A DNA stretch of 64,000 nt from a gamma proteobacterium HIMB55 (GTDB lineage Bacteria > Pseudomonadota > Gammaproteobacteria > Pseudomonadales > Halieaceae). Below the pieces are notes generated by a model. That model saw only the letters and a list, made by a program, of their open reading frames with translations. It was not told the DNA's origin and did not search any database. Below, piece after piece: positions 18,879 to 28,106 of this stretch (within the stretch, counting starts at the first letter, position 1; each line of letters begins with the position of its first letter). The stretch is from the NCBI GenBank assembly GCA_000227505.4, contig AGIF02000001.1:950035-1014034 (forward strand), given 5' to 3'. Position numbers and translations under genes: made by a program.

Positions 18879-19241
18879 GTGATTGGCATAGGTGTAGACA
18901 TTGTGAATATCGCTCGGGTAGAACGGGTGTTCGAAAAATTTGGTGAACGATTTGCCCGGAAAGTTCTAGCGCCCTCTGAGCTCCAGAGTCTCGCCATCGA
19001 TCCGCGGCTTCTTGCGAAGCGATTTGCAGCGAAAGAGGCCGTTGCAAAAGCCTTGGGAACAGGCTTCCGTCTTGGGATCACGATGCCGTCAATTCGTATC
19101 GAAAAAAATCAGCTTAATCAGCCGCAGGTTGTGTTGATGGGTGCGGCCAAGGCACGCCTCGATAGCATGGGCGGTCAAGAGATTTTGCTATCTATTTCAG
19201 ATGAGGTTGATTCCGTCGTGGCCTTTGCCGTTGTACGATAG
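18879..19241 (+). CDS. acpS: Holo-[acyl-carrier-protein] synthase
   Basis: 120 residues. Transfers 4'-phosphopantetheine from CoA to acyl carrier protein. Family motifs: GIGVDIVNIARVER (residues 3-16, with the metal-binding Asp) and RFAAKEAVAKALGTG (about 48-62). GTG start directly abuts the recO stop, so it is coupled. Last gene of the lepA-to-acpS run; a 108-base gap follows before cysM. Confidence 0.95.
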   Translation: MIGIGVDIVNIARVERVFEKFGERFARKVLAPSELQSLAIDPRLLAKRFAAKEAVAKALGTGFRLGITMPSIRIEKNQLNQPQVVLMGAAKARLDSMGGQEILLSISDEVDSVVAFAVVR

Positions 19242-19309
19242 CCCGTCGGCTTTCAACCCCGTCTACAACGCGCCACACAGAGTCTCTGAAAAACCCCGTT
19301 AAGCGCTCG

Positions 19310-19327
19310 TTGAAACCGGTATTTCAA
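19310..19327. repeat. Short inverted repeat upstream of cysM
   Basis: TTGAAA and TTTCAA are separated by six bases (CCGGTA), 22 bases before the cysM ATG. It could be an operator or a small leader hairpin. With only six-base arms this may be chance. Confidence 0.3.
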
Positions 19328-19349
19328 TAGCCCCTGAGACAGTTCTGTT

Positions 19350-20249
19350 ATGAGTTTCGACGAGTATCCCACTATTGAGTCAACCATCGGTAAAACGCCG
19401 CTCGTGCGCCTGCAGCGAATGCTGAAGAATCCAAATAGTGTTGTGTTGGCAAAACTTGAAGGTAATAACCCGGCTGGATCGGTCAAGGACAGACCAGCAA
19501 TGAGTATGATCAGAGAGGCTGAGGCACACGGTAGGATTAAGCCCGGCGACACGATCATTGAAGCTACCAGCGGTAATACGGGTATTGCACTGGCTATGGC
19601 GGCTGCTATTCGGGGCTATAAAATGAAACTTATTATGCCCAACCACATGAGCTCCGAGCGTAAGTGGTCCATGGAAGCTTATGGTGCTGAACTGATCGAG
19701 GTTAGCCAGGAAGAAGGCATGGAAGGGGCGCGCGATCTCGCAGCAGAGATGGCAGATAGAGGCGAGGGTATCGTACTTGATCAGTTTGCCAACACCGATA
19801 ATCCACTGGGTCATACCAGCTCTACGGGACCCGAAATCTGGGAGCAAACCAGTGGTCGAGTGACGCATTTCGTGAGTTCCATGGGGACAACCGGGACAAT
19901 CATGGGGGTGTCCGCTTTTTTGAAAGCCAAGAATAGTGACATCGAGATCATTGGTTTGCAGCCGATTGAAGGTTCACAGATTCCTGGGATTCGAAGATGG
20001 CCCGAGGCGTATCGTCCGTCTATTTTCGATCCGACGGCAGTTGATCACGTCATTGATGTCTCGCAGGCTCGTGCCGAGGAGACAATGCGGCAGATGGCTC
20101 GTGAGGAGGGAATTTTTGCGGGTGTCTCCTCGGGCGGTTCAATCGCAACAGCGATCGATATTGCGGAAGCAAATGATGGCGTCACTGTCGTAGCGATTGT
20201 GTGTGACAGAGGCGATCGTTATTTGTCTACCGGTGTCTACCAGGCATGA
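19350..20249 (+). CDS. cysM: Cysteine synthase B (O-acetylserine sulfhydrylase)
   Basis: 299 residues. PLP-dependent beta-replacement enzyme making cysteine from O-acetylserine and sulfide or thiosulfate. Lys46 in NPAGSVKDR is the PLP lysine; EATSGNTGIALA and the glycine-rich phosphate loop SSMGTTGTI are present. The overall reading (EGIFAGVSSGGS near the end) fits CysM better than CysK. The TGA stop overlaps the mazG ATG (ATGA). Confidence 0.93.
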   Translation: MSFDEYPTIESTIGKTPLVRLQRMLKNPNSVVLAKLEGNNPAGSVKDRPAMSMIREAEAHGRIKPGDTIIEATSGNTGIALAMAAAIRGYKMKLIMPNHMSSERKWSMEAYGAELIEVSQEEGMEGARDLAAEMADRGEGIVLDQFANTDNPLGHTSSTGPEIWEQTSGRVTHFVSSMGTTGTIMGVSAFLKAKNSDIEIIGLQPIEGSQIPGIRRWPEAYRPSIFDPTAVDHVIDVSQARAEETMRQMAREEGIFAGVSSGGSIATAIDIAEANDGVTVVAIVCDRGDRYLSTGVYQA

Positions 20250-21079
20250 ATGAGAAGGCTCAGCCCGCTTACGATATAGCCGACCTGAAACGGCTGATGG
20301 AGCGGCTGCGAGACCCTGAGACGGGCTGCCCTTGGGATCTGAAACAGACCTACCAGTCGATTGCGCCATTCACACTAGAAGAGTGCCTAGAGCTGATCGA
20401 TGCTCTCGAGCAGGGCGACCTTGAGCATGTGGAGGAAGAGCTCGGCGACTTGCTCTTTCAGGTTATTTTCTACAGCCAGCTTGGCCAAGAGGACGGCTTA
20501 TTTGATTTCGAGACTGTCGTTTCTGGTATTACTGCCAAGTTACTGAGGCGCCACCCCCACGTATTCAAAGACGGCGAATTAGAGGGCGTTATCACGGATA
20601 GAGCATCCGTCGATCAGATCAAGACTAACTGGGAAGCAGAAAAGGCCTCAGAGCGCGCTGCTCGGGCGCAACAGAGTGCAATGGATGATGTTCCAGCCAC
20701 GCTAAGTGCGCTCGCTCGTGCGCAAAAACTGCAGAAGCGCGCGTCATCGGTTGGGTATGATTTTTCCGCGGCTGATTCAGTTCTCTTGAGTCTTGAAAGC
20801 GAACTCGGTGAACTCGCAGAGGCCCGCCAAATACATGGGCAAGAAGAGATCGAAAACGAGTTAGGAGACGTATTATTCACCGTCGTAAATTTGGCAAGGC
20901 ATCTGAAGGTTGATGCCGAAGCGGCGCTTCGTAAGTCAAACCGTAGGTTTGAGCAGCGGGTAAGGCGAGCGGAGTCTGCGGCACATGAAGCTGGAAGTCG
21001 GCTAGAGGATGAGTCGGATGAGCAGCTGGAAGCGCGATGGTCTGCGGCCAAAGCGGAAGAGGGTAACAACGACTTGTAA
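20246..21079 (+). CDS. mazG: Nucleoside triphosphate pyrophosphohydrolase MazG
   Basis: 277 residues with two MazG domains. The first has CPWDLKQTYQSIAPFTLEE and the acidic metal site EELGDLLFQV; the second has LESELGELAEA...ENELGDVLFTVVNLAR. Hydrolyses (d)NTPs to monophosphates and in E. coli lowers ppGpp. ATG overlaps the cysM stop. cysM-(relA)-mazG is a familiar neighbourhood; relA is absent between them here. Confidence 0.93.
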   Translation: MNEKAQPAYDIADLKRLMERLRDPETGCPWDLKQTYQSIAPFTLEECLELIDALEQGDLEHVEEELGDLLFQVIFYSQLGQEDGLFDFETVVSGITAKLLRRHPHVFKDGELEGVITDRASVDQIKTNWEAEKASERAARAQQSAMDDVPATLSALARAQKLQKRASSVGYDFSAADSVLLSLESELGELAEARQIHGQEEIENELGDVLFTVVNLARHLKVDAEAALRKSNRRFEQRVRRAESAAHEAGSRLEDESDEQLEARWSAAKAEEGNNDL

Positions 21080-21126
21080 GCGAAGCACTCTCTGTGTATT
21101 TTCTCGCTCTTCGGTCGCGATGCTGA

Positions 21127-21789
<663 letters not shown>

Positions 21790-21812
21790 TAATCCGCATC
21801 CGAGACCACTAA

Positions 21813-21843
21813 GCTTGGTCCCTAGCTTACTGGGGGCCAAAGC
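21813..21843 (+). promoter_or_regulatory. Stem-loop abutting and masking the GST gene start
   Basis: Bases 21813-21822 pair with 21833-21843 (ten pairs, one of them G-U, with A21839 bulged) around a ten-base loop. The 3' arm contains the only G-rich candidate ribosome-binding site (GGGGG) of the gene that starts at 21844, so the folded RNA would hide it. No T-run follows, so it does not look like an intrinsic terminator of adk. Control of translation is inferred. Confidence 0.5.
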
Positions 21844-22767
21844 ATGAAAAATAGCGACATCATTCTCTACCACTATCCAGCCTCACCTTACGCGGAAAAG
21901 GTTCGTTTGATGGCTGGGTACCTAACTGTCCCCTGGCACTCTGTCGATGTGCCTATACAACCGCCTCGAGAGACGCTCGCTCTCCTTGCTGGAGGGTATC
22001 GCCGAATCCCTGTTGCGCAGATTGGCGCAGATGTTTATTGCGATACGGCGCTTATTTCGGAGCAAATCGCCAGTCAGACGGATAAACGACTCGCAGAAGA
22101 TAGCGAATCGGCTATCGCCCTAGCAGACCATGCTGAGCAGCAGGCATTCTTTGCCGCTATTCGGCAGAACTCGCAGTTAAAAACCGCCATTGGGTTGATC
22201 ATGAAACTCGGGTTCAAAGGCATGATGGCCTTTGCTAAAGACCGGGCGACGTTTGCGGTGGGTTATGCGCCGGCAATGCTTTCACCAGAACAGGCAAAGG
22301 CAGTCTTCAATGAATACCTTGAGGACCTTACATCTCACTTGGGCGACCGGTCCTTCCTGGGCGGTGACGAGCCATGCCTGAGTGACTTCCGTTGTTACCA
22401 TCCCATTTTTCTCGCTATCGCATTTCGTAGCGTCAAGGCATCTCGACTGCCTGCTCCGATAAAAGCTTGGATGGATAGGGTTGCCGGGTTTGGGTGGGGA
22501 CAAGTAGCCGCGATGACTGACCGAGAGGCGCTTGAGGTCGCAAAGTCCTCAAGCCCACTCCCGATAAGTGAGGCAGCCGCTGCCCATCCTGACGTAGGGG
22601 AGTGGGTAACCGTCTCCCCGACGGATACAGGCAAAGTCCCGGTCACGGGCACACTTGTCGGCATGGACGCCAACCGAATCAGTTTATTGCGTCGATCCGA
22701 TGATGTTGGCGACGTTCATGTGCATTTTCCAGCTGTGGGATTCGAGTGCACTAAGATCAATCAATAG
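21844..22767 (+). CDS. Glutathione S-transferase family protein with extra C-terminal domain
   Basis: 307 residues. The N-terminal thioredoxin-like domain (about 5-80) opens ILYHYPASPYAEKVRL, in the place of the GST active-site serine/tyrosine or cysteine region; no CxxC or SxxC redox pair is seen. A helical GST C-domain follows (90-225). Residues 245-307 form an extra, beta-rich tail. Conjugation of glutathione to a hydrophobic compound is the family expectation; the substrate is unknown. A stem-loop covers its ribosome-binding site. It precedes an SDR and a ferredoxin/P450 pair on the same strand, which may hint at a shared detoxification or lipid role. Confidence 0.8.
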   Translation: MKNSDIILYHYPASPYAEKVRLMAGYLTVPWHSVDVPIQPPRETLALLAGGYRRIPVAQIGADVYCDTALISEQIASQTDKRLAEDSESAIALADHAEQQAFFAAIRQNSQLKTAIGLIMKLGFKGMMAFAKDRATFAVGYAPAMLSPEQAKAVFNEYLEDLTSHLGDRSFLGGDEPCLSDFRCYHPIFLAIAFRSVKASRLPAPIKAWMDRVAGFGWGQVAAMTDREALEVAKSSSPLPISEAAAAHPDVGEWVTVSPTDTGKVPVTGTLVGMDANRISLLRRSDDVGDVHVHFPAVGFECTKINQ

Positions 22768-22790
22768 ACGATTCAACGTTGAAAATGCAC
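22720..22790. repeat. Inverted repeat and 12-base palindrome at the end of the GST gene
   Basis: GTGCATTTTC (22720-22729) is perfectly repeated inverted as GAAAATGCAC (22781-22790), spanning the GST stop codon. The second arm overlaps a perfect palindrome, TTCAACGTTGAA (22772-22783). The palindrome is a plausible binding site for a dimeric repressor; the long inverted repeat could form a weak terminator-like stem. No T-run is present. Confidence 0.4.
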
Positions 22791-22902
22791 GCAGTGTGGG
22801 GGCTCGAGCGCTAAGTGGTAATGATCCATGATGTCGCGGTGGGGCAAGCATGCCAAAAAAGAAGCTAAACGAGAGAAGTCAAAAGCGAATAGAGGAAAGT
22901 CG

Positions 22903-23664
22903 GTGAAAGGGACTGCATTAATTACGGGGGCCTCTTCAGGTCTAGGTGCTGAGTTCGCGAGGCAACTCGATGGTCAATCTGATCACTTGATTCTTGTCGC
23001 CCGCAGGGGCGATAAACTGCGATCACTCGCTGAGTCCTTATCGACGGCCAGTACCATCATTGAATGTGACTTAAGTCTAGCTGACTCGCCTAGACAGCTC
23101 TGCGAGGACATCGAGCGTCGAGGACTCTCCGTTGATGTGCTTATAAACAATGCAGGGATTGCCGGACCCAATTTGCTCGAGGTGAAAGACTTCGAGGAGC
23201 AACGTGCGTTTGAACAGTTGATGATGACAACAGTTGCTGAATTGTGCAGTCGGTTGATTCCACCCATGCAGGCGCGTGGTTATGGGAGAGTCGTCAACGT
23301 CGCTTCCGTGGCGGGACGCTTTCCAAGTTCCGATACCGGTAATTATGGGCCTTCAAAAGCCTACGTCATTGCTGTCTCTGAGGAGTTGAACCTTGCAGCA
23401 AGGTCGGATGGGGTTTTTGTGACTGCGCTTTGCCCTGGCTTTACCCACACCGAATTTCATGAAGTTGCCGGCATGATGGCCGCCAAGAACAGCTCACCCA
23501 AATGGATTTGGTACGACGCGAGTACGGTTGTCGACGATGGTATCAATGGCTGCAACGCGGGCCGCGCGGTGGTCATCTCTGGACGTCTTTATCGTTGGCT
23601 GGATCCGTTTTTGCGCTCTAGTATCTTTCGCGGTGCCATCTTACGCCTGGTGGGTCGCCGTTAA
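22903..23664 (+). CDS. Short-chain dehydrogenase/reductase (SDR)
   Basis: Classical SDR: cofactor motif TGASSGLG at the N-terminus, NNAGIAG in the middle, catalytic Tyr and Lys in YGPSKAY. The GTG start at 22903 is preferred because AGAGGAAA lies four bases upstream and gives a normal 253-residue SDR. A longer form starting at ATG 22828 adds 25 very Lys/Arg-rich residues that precede the fold and look untranslated or targeting-like. Oxidises or reduces an alcohol/carbonyl with NAD(P). Being just upstream of a P450 it might act on the hydroxylated product, but this is inferred from position only. Confidence 0.85.
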   Translation: MKGTALITGASSGLGAEFARQLDGQSDHLILVARRGDKLRSLAESLSTASTIIECDLSLADSPRQLCEDIERRGLSVDVLINNAGIAGPNLLEVKDFEEQRAFEQLMMTTVAELCSRLIPPMQARGYGRVVNVASVAGRFPSSDTGNYGPSKAYVIAVSEELNLAARSDGVFVTALCPGFTHTEFHEVAGMMAAKNSSPKWIWYDASTVVDDGINGCNAGRAVVISGRLYRWLDPFLRSSIFRGAILRLVGRR

Positions 23665-23701
23665 GCCCCCCCTTAAGGAGCACAAAGGGTAGCTTAGGGG
23701 A

Positions 23702-23715
23702 GTGAAATAATTCAC
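23702..23715. repeat. Short palindrome upstream of the ferredoxin-P450 genes
   Basis: GTGAA and TTCAC are separated by four bases, about 40 bases before the ferredoxin start in the 90-base SDR-ferredoxin gap. A second TTCAC half-site lies near 23732. This is where an operator would be expected, but the arms are short. Confidence 0.3.
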
Positions 23716-23754
23716 AATCCGGGGCGGAAAGTTCACTCAAATTAAGGTTATGTA

Positions 23755-24072
23755 ATGCCAGTCATTAAATTTATTGAGTTCGATGGTACGGAACATGAGG
23801 TGGATGCTGACGCCGGTATGAGCGTTATGGAAGTTGCCATGAAATACGACGTTCCAGGAATCGATGCCGACTGTGGTGGTGGTGCTGTCTGCGGTACGTG
23901 TCACTGCTTTATCGAGGAGTCGGCAGGCCCACTGCCCGATGTTGATCCACAAGAGGAATCAATGCTGGGCCTTCGCCCTGATCGCGAGGGGAACTCGCGC
24001 TTGAGCTGCCAGGTTCAGGTAAGCGACAGCATTGGTGACATGACGATTAAGCTTCCTGAATTCCAAATGTAA
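23755..24072 (+). CDS. Adrenodoxin-type [2Fe-2S] ferredoxin
   Basis: 105 residues. Cys40, Cys46, Cys49 and Cys85 (CGGGAVCGTC and LSC) are the cluster ligands of the adrenodoxin/putidaredoxin class; an additional Cys51 follows. Small acidic protein that carries electrons to P450s. Only 25 bases separate it from the CYP153 gene, so the two are almost certainly cotranscribed and partners. A ferredoxin reductase, needed for a full three-component system, is not next to them. TTAAGG lies upstream of the ATG at 23755. Confidence 0.93.
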   Translation: MPVIKFIEFDGTEHEVDADAGMSVMEVAMKYDVPGIDADCGGGAVCGTCHCFIEESAGPLPDVDPQEESMLGLRPDREGNSRLSCQVQVSDSIGDMTIKLPEFQM

Positions 24073-24097
24073 GCTTAGGTAAAGCGAGTACGATTGG

Positions 24098-25339
24098 ATG
24101 AATTCCATTTTCAAAGAGGCAGCCCCGACACCCTTGGCGGATATCGATGTTTCTGATCCGCTGCGCTTTGAGAATGACTGCTGGCAGCCGCTGTTTAAGC
24201 GGCTTCGCGAAGAGTCTCCCGTCCACTACCAAGCGGATAGTCCTGCGGGACCGTTTTGGTCGATCACTCGTTTCGATGACGTGGTCGAGGTCGAGAAAAA
24301 TACGGAAATTTTTTCCTCCGAGCCCTCGATTGCTATCGTTGATCCACCGCCTGAAAGACGCTCACCGATGTTTATTGCGATGGACCAGCCCGAGCATGAC
24401 GTCCAGCGAAGAGCCGTTCAGCCTGTTGTTGCGCCAAGGAATCTACAAGAATTTGAGGCACTGATTCGTAAACGCTCTGGGGAGGCACTCGATGCCTTAC
24501 CTGAGGGTGAAACCTTTGACTGGGTAGAGCTGGTATCGCGCAACCTAACGACGCAGATGCTAGCGACGTTGTTCGACTTCCCTTGGGAGATTCGTCACAA
24601 GCTCTCAGAATGGTCAGATGCTGTGACTTCAGATGAGCGAATGACTGCAGGACAGGGGCTTACGAGAGATGAGCGGCTTGAAGTCATCATGGAGATTCTC
24701 GAAGTCTTCACCCAGCTCTGGCATCAACGAAAAGACGATAATGTCGAGTCGTTTGACCTCATTCGCTTGCTTCAGAGAGATCCCAATACCGCCAACATGG
24801 TGGACGACCCTAAAAATTATGTGGGTAACTTGATGCTACTCATCGTGGGTGGGAACGATACTACTCGGAACTCCATGTCAGGTGGTGTTCTATTTTTGAA
24901 TGAAAACCCCAGGCAATTTCAGCGGGTTAAGAGTGATCGATCACTCATTCCTTCAATGGTTTCTGAGATTATTCGTTATCAAACACCGCTGTCACATATG
25001 CGGCGGACCGTGACGCGGGACTTTGAGTTTCGTGGGCAGAAAATGAAGGCGGGAGATAAGGTCATTCTTTGGTACTGTTCAGCGAATCGGGATGAGACGG
25101 CTATTCCCAATGCCGATCAGTTCTTGATTGATCGAGAGAGTGTCAGAAACCATGCCTCGTTTGGCTTCGGTATTCACAGATGTATGGGTAATAGACTTGC
25201 AGAAATGCAGCTACGCGTAGTCTGGGAAGAGGCACTAAAACGGTTCAGTGACATAAAGCTCATGTCTCCCCCCACTCGGCTTTGCCATAACTTTGTGCGG
25301 GGATATTCCTCAATGCCAGTGCAGGTAACGCGGTACTAG
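24098..25339 (+). CDS. Cytochrome P450 of the CYP153 family (terminal alkane/fatty-chain hydroxylase)
   Basis: 413 residues, soluble bacterial P450. I-helix oxygen-binding motif GGNDTT (251-256), ExxR pair Glu290/Arg293, heme motif FGFGIHRCMGN with Cys362 as ligand. The run from GGNDTTRNSMSG through ENPRQF and SEIIRYQTPLSHMRRT closely follows CYP153A alkane hydroxylases as I remember them, so the likely reaction is omega-hydroxylation of medium-chain alkanes or fatty acyl compounds. Electrons would come from the ferredoxin 25 bases upstream. The subfamily and substrate range need alignment. Confidence 0.88.
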   Translation: MNSIFKEAAPTPLADIDVSDPLRFENDCWQPLFKRLREESPVHYQADSPAGPFWSITRFDDVVEVEKNTEIFSSEPSIAIVDPPPERRSPMFIAMDQPEHDVQRRAVQPVVAPRNLQEFEALIRKRSGEALDALPEGETFDWVELVSRNLTTQMLATLFDFPWEIRHKLSEWSDAVTSDERMTAGQGLTRDERLEVIMEILEVFTQLWHQRKDDNVESFDLIRLLQRDPNTANMVDDPKNYVGNLMLLIVGGNDTTRNSMSGGVLFLNENPRQFQRVKSDRSLIPSMVSEIIRYQTPLSHMRRTVTRDFEFRGQKMKAGDKVILWYCSANRDETAIPNADQFLIDRESVRNHASFGFGIHRCMGNRLAEMQLRVVWEEALKRFSDIKLMSPPTRLCHNFVRGYSSMPVQVTRY

Positions 25340-25420
25340 TGACGGTTATCGTATGGGACTCCTCCTCGGGTGGTTCAGTTCTGCAATGTACCTTGTGTAA
25401 CCCCTCTCGCGAGTGCCGTA

Positions 25421-26164
25421 ATGGCTGATATACCTTTGTCAGAAAATGCACTGCTTAACGCCGTCGGCATTGATGGCTGCAGAGCCGGCTGGGTAATAGC
25501 CTTTAGGGACGGTAAGGAAATCCGATTGGTCATCATTGCCCAGCTCTCCGATCTCAATGATTTATTACACCCGCACGCTTCGGTCATGATCGACATGCCC
25601 ATTGGTCTTACTGATGGTCCCAGTGTTAGGGGCTGCGACGCGCTTGCTCGAGAGAAGCTGCGACCTCACAGAAGCTCGAGTGTATTTGGTGTGCCTGCGC
25701 GTCAAGTGACACGTTGTAACGATTATTCTCAGGCAAATGCGTTATCACGCGAACTTTCCGGTAAGGGCATTAGCAAGCAAGCGTTCTATTTGTTTCCTAA
25801 GATCCGAGAGCTCGATGATTGGCTATCGTCGAGGGACAGAAGAGGGCGCTGGTCGGAGTGTCATCCAGAGGTGGCTTTTGCAAGTCTTAATGGTGGAGAG
25901 CCGCTCACTGAGTCGAAGAAAACGGAGGCGGGTAACCAAGCACGTCAGGCGCTCCTCGCAGAGTTGGGGGTGTTTGAGCCAGCCATTGAGAAATCGCTTG
26001 CAACTTATCGTCGAAGAGATGTGCTCGCCGATGACTTGCTAGACGCTCTGGTTTGCTTGTTGACTGCTGAACGGCAACCGAATGATCGGCAGCATCTGCC
26101 AGAGTACGCCCCCGTTGATGAACGAGGGCTTACTATGGAGATAGTTGCGCCAGCGCTCAGCTAG
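25421..26164 (+). CDS. DUF429 family protein
   Basis: 247 residues from ATG 25421 (the frame is also open from a GTG at 25370; neither has a strong ribosome-binding site). Conserved DUF429 features: VGIDGCRAGWV near the N-terminus, VMIDMPIGL with an acidic residue in an RNase H-like strand, RRSSSVFGVPAR-like segment, and DDLLDALVCLLTA near the end. The fold is thought to be RNase H-like; no activity is established. Follows the P450 but with an 81-base gap, so linkage is unclear. Its end overlaps the convergent deacylase gene by eight bases. Confidence 0.8.
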   Translation: MADIPLSENALLNAVGIDGCRAGWVIAFRDGKEIRLVIIAQLSDLNDLLHPHASVMIDMPIGLTDGPSVRGCDALAREKLRPHRSSSVFGVPARQVTRCNDYSQANALSRELSGKGISKQAFYLFPKIRELDDWLSSRDRRGRWSECHPEVAFASLNGGEPLTESKKTEAGNQARQALLAELGVFEPAIEKSLATYRRRDVLADDLLDALVCLLTAERQPNDRQHLPEYAPVDERGLTMEIVAPALS

Positions 26165-27920
26165 CGGCTTTCAGTGCTGAGTCGCGCTCGCTGTCCGCTG
26201 GACTGGCCTGTGGACCGCGAATCAAACCGCCAGGTGTGGCACCGGAGTGTTGACCATTATCGAAGGTCATAACACCTGACTTGAAGGTGGCTTTGTAGCC
26301 GGTCGCAGATTGCAGTAAACGCTTTCCACCCGCGGGTAGGTCGGTTGCCACCCACGGTCTGCTCATGCCAATCTTATCGAGTTCAATAACATTGATATCG
26401 GCGAGATATCCCGGTGCGAGAATGCCTCGATCATCCAATCCGTAAACCTTAGCTGTGTCCGCACACTGGCGCTTGATCGCCTCGCTGAGGCTCAGTCGGA
26501 AGCCGTCGCGATCGCGAACCCAGTGCTGCAGCATAAAGGTGGGAGAGGCCGCATCGCATATCGTTCCGCAGTGAGCGCCCCCGTCTGACAGCGAATTAAT
26601 GCAATCGTCCGATTGTAAAATGGGTTCGAGAAAGTTCAGATTGCCATCAGCGTAGTTGAGTAGCGGGAAGTAAATAAAGCCGTTACCGCCGTCGCGCATC
26701 ATGAGATCGTAGGCAAACTCTTCGGGCGATTGGTTCGCCGCTGCGGCGAGGCCAGCAATTGACTCTGCTGCGGTTGGTTCATAGTTAAAGCCATCGGACA
26801 GTTCATATTGCATTGTCCATGCGCCAGCCATCATTTCAGCGAGAATTTGAATATCGCTGTCGGGATAAATGGATTCTTCCGAGATGAGTTTCGCTTTAAA
26901 CGCAGGGTCAGACAGCCGCTCGTGCTGCGCCGCTGGCTCGAGTTCTGCCACTTCGGCCCAGCTGGGCTTGAATGAGAAGGGGTTAAAGGTACATCTCCAG
27001 CCTAGGATAAGGCCCGTTCCGCGCATTGAGATTTGTGCAAGGATATTCGCTCCCTGCGCGTTCTGCTCGCGCATTTGTGCCATCTGATCGTCAAAGCTCA
27101 TCGCTTTGATGGGTGATTGCAATGCCGTGAAGGTGACGGGCAAACCCGTTTCACGACTGAGGTCGCCCATCCAGTCAAACTCGTTCCACTCGGGAACAAG
27201 GTCGCTGGCCATTTCGAAAACGCCGTGGCCAACGCGTGCCATGCCTCGGCCAATACCAATGAGCTCTTCCGGCGTCGCTGTGGTCCCGGGTACGAGCTCG
27301 CCGTCGATCGATTTGTGAAGCACGGTTCGAGAGGTTGAGAAGCCCAGAGCACCTGCTCGCAGGCCTTCCTCAACAATATTGGCCATGCGGGCAATATCCG
27401 ACTCAGTAGGGTTCTCGTTGGCTGCGCCGCGATCACCCATCACATAGGCGCGAACTGCGCCGTGCGGGACGTGAGTTGCAACGTCGACCGTTCTCGGCAT
27501 CTCCTCAAGCGCATCAAGGTATTCAGGGAAGCTTTCCCAATTCCAAGACATGCCCTCAGAAAGTGCAGAGCCTGGGATGTCCTCGACACCTTCCATTAAA
27601 CCAATCAACCAGTCGTGCCGATCCGGCGCTGCCGGTGCAAAACCTACGCCGCAGTTACCCATAACAACAGTCGTCACACCGTGCCAAGAAGAGGGCGCCA
27701 TTTCCTGATCCCAGGTAGCCTGACCATCGTAGTGAGTGTGAATATCGACGAAGCCCGGTGCGACATAGCAACCGTCAGCTTCGTATACCTTCTCCGCTTC
27801 GCCTAAGTCGGTTCCAACCGCTACTACCTTGTCGCCCGAAATAGCGACATCCGCTACGTAAGGCTCGCAACCTGTGCCGTCAACGACCGTGCCGCCTTTG
27901 ATTAGAAGGTCGAAACTCAT
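26157..27920 (-). CDS. N-acyl-D-amino-acid deacylase-like amidohydrolase
   Basis: 587 residues. Amidohydrolase superfamily: N-terminal beta-sandwich ([13 protein letters not shown]), metal ligands His61 and His63 in DIHTHYDGQ, the CGVGFAP segment, SDGGAHCGT near the late metal Asp, and a C-terminal strand with [11 protein letters not shown]. The family hydrolyses N-acyl-D-amino acids or related amides with zinc. No signal peptide, so cytoplasmic. Convergent with the DUF429 gene and divergent from the acyl-CoA dehydrogenase, sharing a 186-base control region. Substrate not deducible. Confidence 0.85.
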   Translation of the reverse strand: MSFDLLIKGGTVVDGTGCEPYVADVAISGDKVVAVGTDLGEAEKVYEADGCYVAPGFVDIHTHYDGQATWDQEMAPSSWHGVTTVVMGNCGVGFAPAAPDRHDWLIGLMEGVEDIPGSALSEGMSWNWESFPEYLDALEEMPRTVDVATHVPHGAVRAYVMGDRGAANENPTESDIARMANIVEEGLRAGALGFSTSRTVLHKSIDGELVPGTTATPEELIGIGRGMARVGHGVFEMASDLVPEWNEFDWMGDLSRETGLPVTFTALQSPIKAMSFDDQMAQMREQNAQGANILAQISMRGTGLILGWRCTFNPFSFKPSWAEVAELEPAAQHERLSDPAFKAKLISEESIYPDSDIQILAEMMAGAWTMQYELSDGFNYEPTAAESIAGLAAAANQSPEEFAYDLMMRDGGNGFIYFPLLNYADGNLNFLEPILQSDDCINSLSDGGAHCGTICDAASPTFMLQHWVRDRDGFRLSLSEAIKRQCADTAKVYGLDDRGILAPGYLADINVIELDKIGMSRPWVATDLPAGGKRLLQSATGYKATFKSGVMTFDNGQHSGATPGGLIRGPQASPADSERDSALKAAS

Positions 27921-27978
27921 AACCTATCCTTCGCATGTGTTAATTTTTGATGGACCACTTATCCAGAAGAGGCACTGC

Positions 27979-27994
27979 AGTGTCAAGTAACACT
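27979..27994. repeat. Short inverted repeat between divergent deacylase and acyl-CoA dehydrogenase
   Basis: AGTGT and ACACT flank six bases in the middle of the shared upstream region (27921-28106). It is placed where a bidirectional operator could sit. Short arms, so weak evidence. Confidence 0.25.
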
Positions 27995-28106
27995 AAAGAG
28001 ATGTCTGATGGTAAATCTAGAGGCAAATACGATTGAGTTTGTCGACTAAGCGCCTTACGGTTTGATGGTGTTATGAAGAAGTTGAAAGCGAGTATCTGGG
28101 GGCGCT

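Noticed and set aside
23750-23757. Minimal start-stop ATGTAA immediately upstream of the ferredoxin ATG
   Set aside because: The ribosome-binding site is spaced properly for the ATG at 23755, and a six-base start-stop is easily chance.
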